Of a stretch of DNA of 64,000 bases, positions 35,101 to 47,350 are shown piece by piece. The notes under the pieces were generated by a model. That model was not told the origin of the DNA and searched no databases. It saw only the letters and a list, made by a program, of their open reading frames with translations. The stretch is taken from positions 5,644,501 through 5,708,500 of the forward strand of contig NC_135263.1 in assembly GCF_964204865.1 (NCBI RefSeq), written 5' to 3'. The stretch comes from Styela clava. Taxonomy: Eukaryota; Chordata; Ascidiacea; Stolidobranchia; Styelidae. Made by a program: the position numbers and the translations under genes. Positions within the stretch are counted from its first letter, which is position 1; each line of letters begins with the position of its first letter.

Positions 35101-38100
35101 TAATACAATGTGGGATGTTTTGAATTTTGGATAAACTTATTTATAGTTTGAATTTTAGTTTCGATCTTATTAGTATAAAGGTGAATGAACCACTAATTTT
35201 CCTGAGTTATTTCAATAGCATTTTGGAGCATTGAACAAATGCTTCACTTTATTATAATTTGATAAAATATCTATTTACTTTTGATCATAGCCCGCTTTTT
35301 ACATTTTGATTTTTATGAATACAATGTGGAAAATGGTACAATATAATATGTACTCTGTCAGAATCATTTTCTTGAATGCATAATAAGCTAGCTAGCTACT
35401 CAAGAATAGACAGTTTCAAACGTCCCACTGAACTGATTAGTAGCAACCTGAATGATCTCGGAATGAAATAACCCTTTTGGTTCACATGAATAACTTCTTG
35501 AGTTACCTTGTAGCCTCGTTTATAAAGTTGCCCTTGATTTGTTGTCATTTGAAGCCAATTTGATGTAGACCTATCATTTTTTTTCACCTAATGCATACAA
35601 ATATAACTTGAAAACTGTCTGCGAATCCCTGGCGGTCCATGACCCCTCTTTAGAAACCACTGTCCCAAGACAAGACAAGCACAATGTGAAATGATTCTCT
35701 GACAAAACATAATATCAATCTTTTCATCTTCTAGGACAAACTGGACGGTTTGAACCTCGAGCATCTGATGCAAGCTGGCTTAGATGCTGAAGTTGAACAA
35801 TGGTTATTGATGCTAACTCTCGCATCTTATCACCCTGCTTTCAGTTTTGAAAAGAAACTCAACTTCAAACGCAAACTGTCAGAATATGAGAGATTAAACA
35901 AGAGAGAAAGAAAGGTATCAGAGTTGATAAATACTTCCAAAGAAATCAAATGAAATTTGAGAAAATGCATATTTTTAAAACAATTTGAATGTGGGATTAA
36001 TAATAAAATTTTTAATACATAATATTTGGTTTATCTTTTTGTATATATCAATATTTATAGAACACTGAGAATGTCTACTCATAAAATTCATCCTAGCGTT
36101 TTTTCGACAGGGTTCTAGATTGTATAGAGGCCATCGATATCCTCAATCTCAGCATTCTGCATCAAAGTACAATGACTGTGAAGAATCTAATTGGAGGACA
36201 GATTTTAATCCCACCGCTATCCAGCCTTTCCATCAACATTATCCTAATATGCATCATCATAGAAGCTACGGCCACGGTGGTTACTCAAACTTTCAGCCAG
36301 ATGCTTTCGGCCCTGGTAACGGACCACAAGGGGTATTTCAAGAAGGCTTTTCGAGGCCATCAAACTTTATGCAACGGCCGACAAACTTTCCAAATAATTT
36401 GATGCAACCGTCCGGGATGGGGGATACAAACTTTTACGAAAAACAAATGGATTATAAAATGCCGCCCCCGCCACAACATTTAGTAAACTTTCCTCCGAAG
36501 CCGGACTTTATGTCTACGGGATTTACTAGACCTCCCAGGCAAGAAAGGAGGCCGCCTCATGCCGGTAGACCTACTCAAGTTTCTCCAACTTTATGGAATG
36601 AACCCACTAATAACATACGGAATTCTATACCTGCGCAATCATCTATATTTCCGTTGAGTACGGTGTGCAATATTGCCGAACAAAACACCACTGTTTCAAC
36701 TGTACAATGTTCAAATGCTGCTTCTGCCAATTCTCTGCAAGTATCAACAAATGGTGAGTGGTGTTTAAGTATTTATTTAGTGATAGTATAAGTGGATTTT
36801 AGTATAAGAGAATTCAACTGAATGAGGTCACACTAATATGGAATGTTAACGGAAATACTGTTGGATTAATGAAATATTCAGTAGATTTGTATAATCGAAT
36901 GGATCATTTCAATTTCCAGAATTTTACTAAAACTGACTAATCAAACAATTTAGTTCAAAGTCATTATTATCTACTAAAGGCTCGAGTCTAATTTCACTTG
37001 CAAAAGCAGGGTATGGCTTCCCCACCATCAAGTTCATGCATCTGAAAGAAATATCTAGTTAACCATTCCCATACCGACATGGACTGATAATTGGACGAGA
37101 TATCGTATGATAACATATGATGATGTTGCCTTATTGATACCATCTCTCCTAAGATAAATGTGAAAATCCTACTTACATGAGACTGATGAATTGTTACTCC
37201 CGTAGTGTGTGTACCAGTTACCAGGTTAAGGTTAGGCCATGATTTTATTCAGATTTTCCTTAGTCTGTTTTTTTTTACGATTTGGGGTACTGTTTCATAG
37301 GTTTCAGTTTTTTTACACAACTTGATGTAAAGTAGGCAAACAAAATTAGTCAGCACCATGGTACACACACTTGTGGAGCGCCGAAAATCATACTTACATG
37401 AGACCGATGAATCTTTTTTTCAGGTATTAACTATGGGGGGGATCTAATTTTTCAACGGTCTAATGTATAGTTTTTATTCCAATCCAGTTGTTTACCAAGC
37501 TCAACCACGATCCACTGCTCAAACAACAAACTCCAGTGACATTTCAACAAGCTCAGCAAAACGACATTTTGTCACAATTCCAATCTCCGAGAAACCAGAC
37601 AATCAGTCTGAAACTGTTTCAAATAGAACTCGATATGAGACACAAATATCCTCACTACATAATAAAAACAATTTTATGCCAAACCATCCAACTCAGAGGC
37701 ATACGGAGTATATCAAATTACCACCTAAGAAAAGCTACAGTGGGAACATCGATTTTTCACGCAAAATCCAATCTTCTGTTACTGCACCAGCCATCAATGA
37801 ACAAGAGAAAGATGTGACACCAGAATCTTTTCCAAACTCAAATGAAGCAAGTTTTGTTGGGTCAAAATCTGAAAGTGTCAGAAGCCTTTTACAACTTGAG
37901 TCTGAAGAGGAACTAAGGCCAGTAAAAGGTAGGTCAATTTGTTTGTTTCACGACTCAGGTACTTCTCATTTAATCGAAAGTAGCTCGATTATGAAGCTCT
38001 GCGGCATATGCGGTGTACTTAAAGAATTGAATACAACGATTGAAGGCCGAAACGAATAATCTATCATAATAAATACTGGTATCATTTTTTTAACATTGAT

Positions 38101-41100
38101 AATTGAATAGATTCAGAATTCAATCATTTTTAACAGTGAAAATTCAAGAATTTAATTAGTTTAGATATGAAAATGTCAAATGTTGCAAAAAACTTATCAA
38201 ATAATCAAATTATATTAATTGATTCTGTTTTTTTTTTATATTTTTCAAAAATTTAAAGTCTTTTTGATACTGCATACTGTAAAGTTCAAACTGTTAAAAG
38301 AATAGTTTTTGAGGGAAAATTAATTCTGAAATCAAACTTGGAAAGTTTACAACACTCTGAGATAGAATATTATATTCCATAAAACAACGAAGAAAAGAAA
38401 CAGAATGCTTAATTCCATCATATTCAAAAGAAGTTTGAAATTCATTTTCATTTAATATAGGATTTTGTATGTTTTATTTTTCTTGAATTGCAATTTTCAT
38501 TGAATTATCCAGTGTCTGTAAAAATACCTCAAAAGAGCAAGAAAGAAGATGCAAGGATGAGAAATGCAGCTTGCTTCAATTTAAAAGTAGGAGCATTTTT
38601 ATCAATTTATGTTCTTATATAATTCTGATTTACTTATGTGTAAATATTTTATGTACTTGATTTGTGGATGGTTGAGTATATTGCAGGTTGCTGTTGAAAA
38701 TGACATTTTAAAGAATTTATGTTCAAAAACTTAGGTATATTTATATAATTCACTGCCTTTTTTTAAACATAATGATTTTGAGGCAGATATCTATAATCAA
38801 AATTTCGTAGCTAAATTCTATCAAATCTGGCAAGAAAGAGACTGGGCAAATCATCGTCATATATTGGCTTCTGTATTCAGATATCCCTTGAACTTATTAC
38901 TTCTCATTAGCGTTGCATAACATTATAATTACACCATAATGATACACACATGTTCAAATATCCATCTACTTCACACTCCTTCAGAATAGCAAATTTTTTT
39001 GTCTCTTGAAATTTAGTTATCATGCCACACACGGCCATACATAAATTTTTTATTGTTCAACTCTTTGCTATGTGTTGTTTAAACATACAAACACTGTTTG
39101 GCGTCATAAGTTAAACATTGGTAGGTTTGGCAAACTGATATATTTGTATCGTATTTGTACAAGCAAAATAAACATTCGAATTCAAAGGAATTGTTATTAT
39201 TAGATTTGTTAGAAGGTCAATTTGATTAAAATTTTGTTTGATTGAATGAAAATCTTCTATTACTAATGTAAAGTAATTTGTCTACACCACAGACTTTATT
39301 TTTATATGCGTATCACACATGATGTGATCTGTTATCGTTGCATAACTTCATTAATGACAAAACAAAATCAGAATTTTGAAAGCGATTTTTTTTCATATGT
39401 TTTTTTTTTTTACTCCAAATATGATGATGATTTGGCACATATTCTCCAACATCATGTCAAGCATGATTGTGTGATACCAAGTTACCGAATTCACATGTCT
39501 AAAATCTATAAAAATTAAAAACCAATCGGGTTCAAGAAATATAAGACATAATCTCATTGGAGCAGCAGTTGTTTTGATTCATAATTAAGAAGTTATTCGT
39601 TGACTTTGCCCTGAGCAAATCATGCTAATTTACTCCAGAGTAAAGGAAACTTGTCTCTGAGCAAAGTTACTTGCAATCACTGAAATTCTTAGGCTATTGA
39701 AACCATATAGAATAATGCATTACATTTTTATCTCAGATCTTATTTGCATACAAAAATAGACGCGCCCAATTTTGAAGTCAATGTTATGAATTGGCATGAA
39801 CAACTTGATTTAATCAACAATCAATTATTGGAATCATTTTAAAAATTTACTTGCACTGCCTGCAATACTTAAGATTTCTTTGCACTATTTTATAAAAATT
39901 TTGGCTGATATCATTTTGATTTGATTTGTAGCAACTGTCAAATTGCGGACAAATATGCTCTGTATGGCGGATGCCATTTTAAAAGGGAAGTTTAAATTCC
40001 TCTAGCTTTTTGTTTTGTTCTTTGTGAGTCAAATCTCAATCTGTAAGTGGAAATAAAGTTGAAAGTCTTTATATATGGTTTTTATGTTTTAGGTTGATTG
40101 GAGCGATGGAACAACCACTGATTGTGAAAAAAATGTTGATGAAATGATCAGCTTCTATAAACGGGTATGGAAAAGCACTGCGGCTTTGATTTTTTATTAG
40201 TATTGTTGTGTCATCACATAATGGGTAAAGGACACATAGTACTTTTAGTGGTTAGACTTAACTATGATGGCATCACATGTTGTAATCTTGGATTCAATTT
40301 CCATGTCCACCACCTCACCGGGGTGTCATAAATTGGACAGGCAATGCCGAACCGAAAGATCCGGGTCTTTCCATAACATAGTTCTTAACAGCATATCGCC
40401 AGGTAACAGTGGCAGCTTGTAAGCGGCCTTGTTTGGAGAAAACAACGGTGTCATATTGAAATGTACCTTCACCACTCAATGGGACTCAATCAGCTATTTA
40501 TGATAATGAATATAAAGTCGAGCACAAGCAAATTCGATTTGTTTCTTACTAAAATGTTTTAGTGATATAGATTGTTATTTTTTAAGTTTTTATCAATATT
40601 TATTGCTTCTTATTTTCTCATAGATGATTGGAAAACTTGGCAAATCCAGTTCAAATACTGAATTTTTAATGAAACACAACAACAAAATAGTTGAAAGAAG
40701 GAAAGAATTGGAAGCAGTTTTCAGGTTTTTATTCATTCTTTCTTCTATTTGACTTTCTCTGCAATATTCAATAATACAGTTTGTTTCTACAATGACTAAG
40801 AGATCCAAGCAGAGTATCCTAGTAAAACTGATTATTTATTACTAAGGTTTTTCTTTTTCTATATACGACTGTCACTGCAATATGTATACAGGCATTTGGC
40901 ATGCCCTTTTCCAGAAATACATAAACTTACAAAATAGGTATCTAAGGAAAATAGTGTACTGCATACCTTTGTGTGAAGTATGTATAGAATGTAGATGATT
41001 TTGTAATTTTTAATAGGCAGTGATAAAACTAAACAATGATTTTTAAACAATAGTTGAGTTGCTGTTGCTGGTCGCATTAACATTGAATTGCTGATGTGAA

Positions 41101-44100
41101 CGTAACAATGTTACATTTTGCAAATTTCGTCCTTTGTTGCATTGCAGTGAGATTTTAACATCTTCGTCCTCGAATATTGCCGATGTCGTTTCGTTCTTCA
41201 AAATGCCGAGTAATAATTTTATACAAGCAACATCAACCCTACCATTGAAAAAAAGAAAAATGAAATCAGGTAAATTGTAGATTTGTAGACTCGCTGCATG
41301 TTCGCACTAAGATGGAGTCTTTTTTTCAAACCGGATTAGCAATAAAAAATTTGAATTCGTCTGGATCAAAATTTCTCAATTTTAATGGTGATGGTGTTAA
41401 AACTTCTTTAGAAACTCTGAAACATTAAGTCTACTGATCGAATATGCCAAGTTTTTGTTATCAAAATTTGATTTATGAAAGTTTTTTTCTGGAATGTAGT
41501 GGGTGATTATTTTTTAGGGCCAAAATATGTGGGAGGGATTGCGGAAGGCAGCAGTAGTGCCAGTAGTTCATCGTCTTCCACAGCATCTCCTCCTCTGTCT
41601 CACAATTCAAGATCTCAACTACTTCCTGCACCAACAGCAAGTAAGTGCTTATTATTTTTTCGACATTTTTCTATTTTGAATAAGATAAAATTGTGTAAGA
41701 TTTGATATATTTTTTTTTGCTATTGTTTCCTGTAGTTAAATTCTTTTTTCTGTATCTCCATTGCATTATTTTCAAATGTTCTCAATATGTGGTCTTTCCC
41801 AACACTTGTGTCATCAAGCTGTTCTATAAAAATAACTAGATTTTCTTTCAAATATATTTCCTTCAACAATTATTTTATGTGTCATGTTTAGCGACGAAAA
41901 AGCCAACAAACTAAAGAAAAAGGAATGAAGTCATAGTTTTGAACAACTCAGTCAAATTATTTTATTTGAATGAAGTCATCGCAAATGGCACTTAGTGAAG
42001 GCGTTTCATGCCCCTTAGGGGACTTCCCATTGGTCTATTCAATGGTCCTATTACCCCTAAAAACCAGTCATTTGAAACATGTCCTGAAAAGAACCCAACT
42101 TTTGATCAAAGTGACCTGGGTCATGGGTTACTGAAACTTTGGGGTACTATCATACACAAACCGAAGTTCGAGTGTAGAATGAATTTTTTTAATTTGAATA
42201 AGTAGTAAGTAACGCATGGATTCTGTTTTTTTTTGGTACATAAATTTTACATTGTCCAGTATTATGAGTTACTTTTTCTTTCCAGATCGTCCTGAAATGT
42301 CAATTTCACCGCTTTCGAATAATGGAGGGAAACATGCCAGGTGAGTGAGTCCCTGTGTGTTTATGAGACATTTTTCCTTTTCTTATGTTTTTTTTTATCA
42401 TAAACAGCTATGTTGTCTGTATTTGTATTCACTGATATGTTTAAGAAATAGAGAATTTTTAATTTATCAAAAACAGTTTACGAATTGAGTCGTTTATGGT
42501 AAATCTAATTCTTTAATTATCTCATTTTAAGCTCTGTATTATCATCTCCCGCATCACTGGCTACATCGACAACAACAACATCATATATTGACGATGATGA
42601 TGACGATGAATATGCAACCAGTGGAGACAGCAGTGATCCAAGGAATGATCCTTATTTGAAGGTAAAACTAATCGCATGTAAACATAATTTGTTTAGCACC
42701 ATATACAAATATCTATAACAGTTGTTCTCAAACTTTCGTGATTCGTCTTCCACTTTGAAAATATTAGTCGTCCGAAAATTTGTTTCCTTACAAATTTTTA
42801 TCATTCACCTATTTTTTACAGTTATACTACTGGCTTCATGACAGAAGTCTATCGCATCTCTATACTCATTTAAAGAAACATACTTTTCAACAGGTATTTA
42901 CTGTTTTTAACAATGTTTCAATATACAATGAAAGTGATCTTTAATTGTAAATCATACAGTATTCTCTTAACCCTTCCGTGTTATGAGAGATTTCCAACAA
43001 TCCATAATTGGGCTGCAGAGGTATAATGTTTGCCGTTAGTGACGCTTTATATTTCAAAGGGACTAGGTACATTTTACTGGCTCCTGCTCTTAATCATCTA
43101 ATTATTTTTCTCGTTTATAATTTTCTGATACAAAATATAAAACCTATCCATTTTGCCTTATATTTTTTGAAGTAATTAAATATTGATATGAAAAGGTTCA
43201 AGTTAAATTTGTGTGATTAAAGTTTATTACCATTTTTTTTTTGCAAGTTCTGTAAACTGAAGAAATCTCAAATCGAATCTATAACCAGTATTGGAACAGA
43301 GGAAAAAGCAATTCTCAACCAACATCTTGCTAATATGTAAGTCTAGTTTGTATAGCAAGGGTTTTTGAATCAGGGGCTAAAATTTTTGCCCACCTAGAAT
43401 GGCAGTTCATGTAAGTGTGGCGTAAAAAGTTACATTTCATGAACAATATTTACTGTGTTACAGAAGCAAAACTGGAAAACAATAAATAAGCTTTGTGCCA
43501 AACTAAATTGAATCGCAGTGTCAACAAATTCTTTGGGCTATTTTTAGCCAAAATTTGATTTTAGTTTGATTGTGACAGCGTTAAGTGGGCCAGATTGAAT
43601 TGCCCAACGGGCCAAATTTGGCCCGCGGGCCGTACCCATGTCAGTTGTATAGTCTACTCTAGTTTGTCTGTAGATATTGGTAAACTAACTTTGGACCGGT
43701 ATTTGCTAGAAGTGTTATGATAGTGGCGAATAATGAGACAGTCTTGTGGACTATCAAGCATTTAGCTTTTATAAAGAATTTAAGGAAATGTCATATTTCA
43801 AACTTAAATAATTCTAACATGTAAATTTATAGAAAATCAATTTGGTGATGGTCGATGGAGATTGATTGAGATGAGCGTTTTTGGATTTTTTTTTTTCAAT
43901 TTTTTTTCAATAATTAAAATCCCAGTATCAAATGCTGAAAACAGAAACTTCTGAATTATTCCCCAAAAAAAATTCCTCAATTTGAATACATTTTTCATAA
44001 AATATATTATATGCCTTCTGCTCTCAATAAGGCTCTGCGTGAGCACCATTGTGAGGTAAGGAGCTACTATAGTTTGAAAGGATCAGAATCTTCCTGGTTT

Positions 44101-46273
44101 CGGCATTTCCTACCATATTTATTACACGCTGGGTGATGTGGTGGACATGGGATTTCAACCCGGACCATCATATTTAACCATCATAGTTAGTCTAACGTTT
44201 TACCCACTAGGCCATTGCTCTCATATTTTATTTTATTTATATATTCAAATATTTTGTAGAAAAACAAAATGCCTCATCATTTATATAATTCTTACAGGAC
44301 TGGCAATAAGAGCGATACTGCGCCACTTGAAATAGATATGGGAATGTTGAGCTTGGCCACAGCATCCTCATCAAATAGTGAGATGAATTTATCTTCTGCC
44401 AATACTCTCATCAAATCTGACTATGAAAAGAAGTCTCTTGATATCAAGTCAATATTAGGTCAGTATGGTTACTCTTGTTGAAATTGGAACAATTTTTTAA
44501 AGAGAAATTTGGTTGAAAATTTCTATTTGATAGTTGCTTTTCTGCTCTTAAAATATATAAACCTACTATATATCTGCACATATAAGCCAATCTCGCCTAT
44601 AAACCGACCCCACAAACACAGCCCTTAACGGCAAATTTAAATCCCCCCTTAGCTTGGCAACTTTTTTTGGAGTATTAAACTTGGCTTATATTCGAGAATA
44701 TACAGTAAATCTGACATGCACTGGACTTGTTCAAATTGATAGGGTGAATTTAGTTTTTTGGGGAGAAATACAGCAATATTACTTCAGCGTATATTACTTC
44801 GCTATATTCAGTGTAGTTTCACTGATCTAGGGCCTGACATCGGCAAAATATATTTTGAAAAATTTCTTTTTATGCATAGTGAGAGTAGAATAAAGAGATC
44901 CGAAGAGAGGGATGTATTGTTGGGATCACTGGCTTAACAGTCGTCACTTTTTTGATCTACAATGATGTGCTAATGGTCTTTTACTCTTTCTTATCTACTT
45001 TTCTCTCTATTTGAATTTCTTTCTAGATGAAATATCAAGAAACAGGTCAGAAGATGAAAAATCAGGATCAACGAGCCATTCTGTTCCTTTTGAAATTCCG
45101 AGCTCGAGTAACGACGGAGATCAAGTGGCTGCCAGTAATTCATGTTTCTCTTTCGAATTCGACTCAACCGCTGCGACCGTAGAAACGACACCTCGTTCCT
45201 CAAAACCAGCATCTGAAAATGAAGCAGATATCATCACAAAGGATGCTCCGTTTCAATCTCATTTAGGAAAAAATAACCATCCTATTGAACCAGGAAGGGC
45301 GTGGAGTCAAACTGATATTTCTCCAAATGATTGTCCGCAAACATCCAATGCGCAACTGTATTTTACATCAAAGTCCGCTCCTCCTTTTCCACAAATGACC
45401 TATTATGCCAAAATTGTCCGTCCGGAAACTTTTCCAATCAACCCAGTTGCGCCAATATTGGGGTGTTATCATCAACCACAGACTGTTACCAGCAGACCAT
45501 TGCATATACCCCACACTGGTACCACTCCTGTTCCAACACCTGTCCCAGATCCAATTCAAAGTGGCGCAATAACACTACCACCGTCCACAATGGGAGTAAG
45601 ACCTCCACAATATGCATATACAGTTTCCACAGGCGTCCCACCTATGACAAGTGAGCCAGCGATAATGTACACATGGCCTTATTATTCTCTGTATACCATG
45701 ACATCACACTCTGCTGAAATCCCAGCGTCACCACAAGGATTGTGTATGAACAAGTCAGGATCACCAAACTCTGCAGCACAAAACACATTACAGCCACGAG
45801 AGAATGAATCAAATAAACACTTGACGTCGTCATCCTCTAGTGATCAGGATTCTGCCCCAAAAGACTTACCACTTATCTCTGCTGAAACTGTGGTGGCAAA
45901 TCGTCCTGGTGTCGGCCACACTAGTTTTTACTATAATCCTGCCCCGCCTGCTTATATTTCAGGCTCGTTTTCATCTGTACCACCTCAACAGAACCAATTT
46001 GATTTTGTTCAAACCAACAATAACATTTTGCAGCAGAATAATAATTATAGTTTGCCAAATGGATATGCAGAACCCAGTCCTAGTGTTCCTCTTAGCCCAC
46101 CTAGCACATTAAGTGGAAATATAGGAACACTGCCTGCAGAGTCTAGCACGGATATACATAAGAAAATTCCGTCGACATCATGTTACAATTGTGGGAGACA
46201 TGGACATGAAGCTGCTGCATGTACCAAACCTATTGCTGCAGAAGTACTTGGTGAGTTTGTCGGTGTTCAATAA
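32186..46273 (+). CDS. ZCCHC14/ZCCHC2-family RNA-binding protein, 16 exons
   Basis: Exons: 32186-32386, 33624-33749, 35735-35914, 36111-36753, 37488-37928, 38513-38586, 40093-40164, 40624-40724, 41148-41269, 41518-41640, 42286-42340, 42532-42661, 42822-42893, 43248-43336, 44298-44458, 45027-46273. All phases agree and give 1278 residues. Exon 1 (EWFQQIQGWNRMDFLCNL, ELRFIGSCIEDIA) and exon 3 (LASYHPAFSFEKK) match the N-terminal region of vertebrate ZCCHC14/ZCCHC2. Exons 6-8 (VDWSDGTTTDCEKNVDEMIS) resemble a PX domain and exons 13-14 (LYYWLHDRSLSHLY ... IGTEEKAILNQHL) a SAM-like domain. The last exon ends with a CCHC knuckle, CYNCGRHGHEAAAC. Human ZCCHC14 recruits TENT4 poly(A) polymerases to RNA hairpins. 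A possible GTGAGT donor at 46251 would allow one more exon; the poly(A) signal at 46367 favours the stop at 46273. The choice between paralogues is open. Confidence 0.85.
37192..37382 (+). mobile_element. MITE family M1 copy with 30-bp flanking repeats
   Basis: 191 bp between TGTTACTCCC and GGAGCGCC, in intron 4 of the ZCCHC14-like gene. The 30 bases before it (37162-37191) and after it (37383-37412) are direct repeats with 28 of 30 matches. This is far longer than the 8-bp duplication of the 4533 copy. It contains the shared GTGTGTACCAG, AGGTTAGGCCAT and GTAAAGTAGGC blocks. Confidence 0.75.
40242..40520 (+). mobile_element. tRNA-derived SINE, plus-strand copy
   Basis: Shares with the copy at 43985-44222 a tRNA-like head (AGTGGTTAGACTTAACTATG, then a weak B box GGATTCAATTTCC), CATGTCCACCACCTCACC, and a body with GGCAATGCCGAACC. 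It lies in the intron after exon 7 of the ZCCHC14-like gene. The 3' limit is approximate. Confidence 0.6.
43985..44222 (-). mobile_element. tRNA-derived SINE, minus-strand copy
   Basis: Read from 44222 on the minus strand. An A-box-like TGGCCTAGTGGGTAAAACG is followed at tRNA spacing by a B-box-like GGGTTGAAATCCC, then CATGTCCACCACATCACCC and a tRNA-unrelated body (GGAAATGCCGAAACC). It lies in the intron before exon 15 of the ZCCHC14-like gene. No cloverleaf is complete, so it is a SINE rather than a tRNA gene. Confidence 0.65.
44564..44707. mobile_element. Short mariner-type MITE
   Basis: The left end TACTATATATCTGCACATAT and the right end, reverse-complemented, TACTGTATATTCTCGAATAT both continue with AAGCCAA. 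TA lies at both outer edges. 144 bp, in the intron before the last exon of the ZCCHC14-like gene. The interior (CTCGCCTATAAACCGACC) recalls the 22768 element. Confidence 0.55.
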
Positions 46274-46366
46274 TATTGTATTGTTCTGTTTATTATTAAG
46301 GATGCAAGGTTTGTTAAATTAGTTAGAATCATATTCGTAACTTGGATATTTCAGAAAACAGAATTC

Positions 46367-46372
46367 AATAAA
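46367..46372 (+). promoter_or_regulatory. Poly(A) signal of the ZCCHC14-like gene
   Basis: AATAAA 94 bases beyond the TAA at 46271-46273, supporting that stop as the gene's end. Confidence 0.55.
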
Positions 46373-46702
46373 ACTGCTATTCCTGAAGCATCTTTCCTCG
46401 AGTTCTGTACATGAATCATCACAAAAATGTGTTAAGTATCACTATATTTCAGCTCATACTGCTACAAATGTAGGAATATACAGTAGCTTATGTGGCTTAT
46501 ACATCTCTCTATAGTGTTCATATTTTATCATCAGATAGTATGACAAGACAATGGTCTGCTATATTTAATGATGGTTGTATGACCTGTCGATAGAGACATG
46601 ATAATGTCGAGTACCCACTCTCACTCCAGTAAATTGCTGTATGACTAGAAAATACAGACTATAGATGAGGCTCAATTACCTGCTTTAAATTGTGGTTTAA
46701 AT

Positions 46703-47342
46703 CGGGGTTGTGCAACTTGCGGCGGTGGGCCAAATGGGGCCCACAAGGGAAAAGTGTGCTGCCCTCGGAGACGTGCCAATACTGAATTGTGTGCAACCCG
46801 CGTAACGAGTTTATTTATTTTATTCTGTTACGTGCAAGTTATCCCAATACGTTACAACAGGGGTGCACAACTCAAATGAGGATACGTGCCAAATTTTTCA
46901 AAATAATCTTGTCGCGTGCCACGCAAAATTGTGTTATTGTAAATTAACTCCCGTAAAACAAACAAATTTCAATAATAATACATAATAACGAATATATATT
47001 TATTGAAACAATTTAATGTTCTGAAAAACTGCTGCTTTTGATATAAACGCGATATTTTCATGTATATCATAAATATATTTTTTTTTTACCAAACCGTTCG
47101 CGTGCCACGTTTGACCGTATGCCGTGCCAAATTTGGCACGCGTGGCCCGTGTTGAGCACCCCTGCGTTACAATGTCCCAACAGGTATTTTGTGCGAATCG
47201 AACAACTCATGTCATAAGATCACTAACCAAAACTTTTGTGCTTGCAACTACTTTAAAGCCTCTGATAAATAAAGGTGCGGCCCACAGTTTCTCCCACTCA
47301 TTTGAATGTGGCCCTTTTGTATTAAGGTTGCACACAACCCTG
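46703..47342. mobile_element. Outer hAT-type element, interrupted
   Basis: Ends CGGGGTTGTGCAAC and, reverse-complemented from the right, CAGGGTTGTGTGCAAC. Flanking 8-mers GTTTAAAT (46695-46702) and GTTTAATG (47343-47350) are nearly the same, as for an old hAT duplication. Both ends contain a GGCCCAC block. A second hAT element (46858-47164) is inserted inside. Confidence 0.65.
46858..47164. mobile_element. Inner hAT-type MITE with perfect 8-bp duplication
   Basis: 307 bp with ends CAGGGGTGCACAAC and GTTGAGCACCCCTG. The identical 8-mer CGTTACAA flanks it at 46850-46857 and 47165-47172. Subterminal sequence is rich in CGTGCCA/TTGGCACG. No coding frame. Confidence 0.85.
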
Positions 47343-47350
47343 GTTTAATG

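Noticed and set aside
35627..35662. hAT right end in an intron of the ZCCHC14-like gene
   Set aside because: GGCGGTCCATGACC ... AAACCACTG resembles a terminus but no left end or duplication was found.
37424..37487. Earlier acceptor for exon 5 of the ZCCHC14-like gene
   Set aside because: Using TTTTTTTCAG at 37423 puts the exon out of frame and hits a TAG; the acceptor at 37487 keeps phase.
44150..44225. tRNA gene on the minus strand
   Set aside because: A and B boxes are present but stems do not pair properly and the sequence continues into a repeat body; called a SINE.
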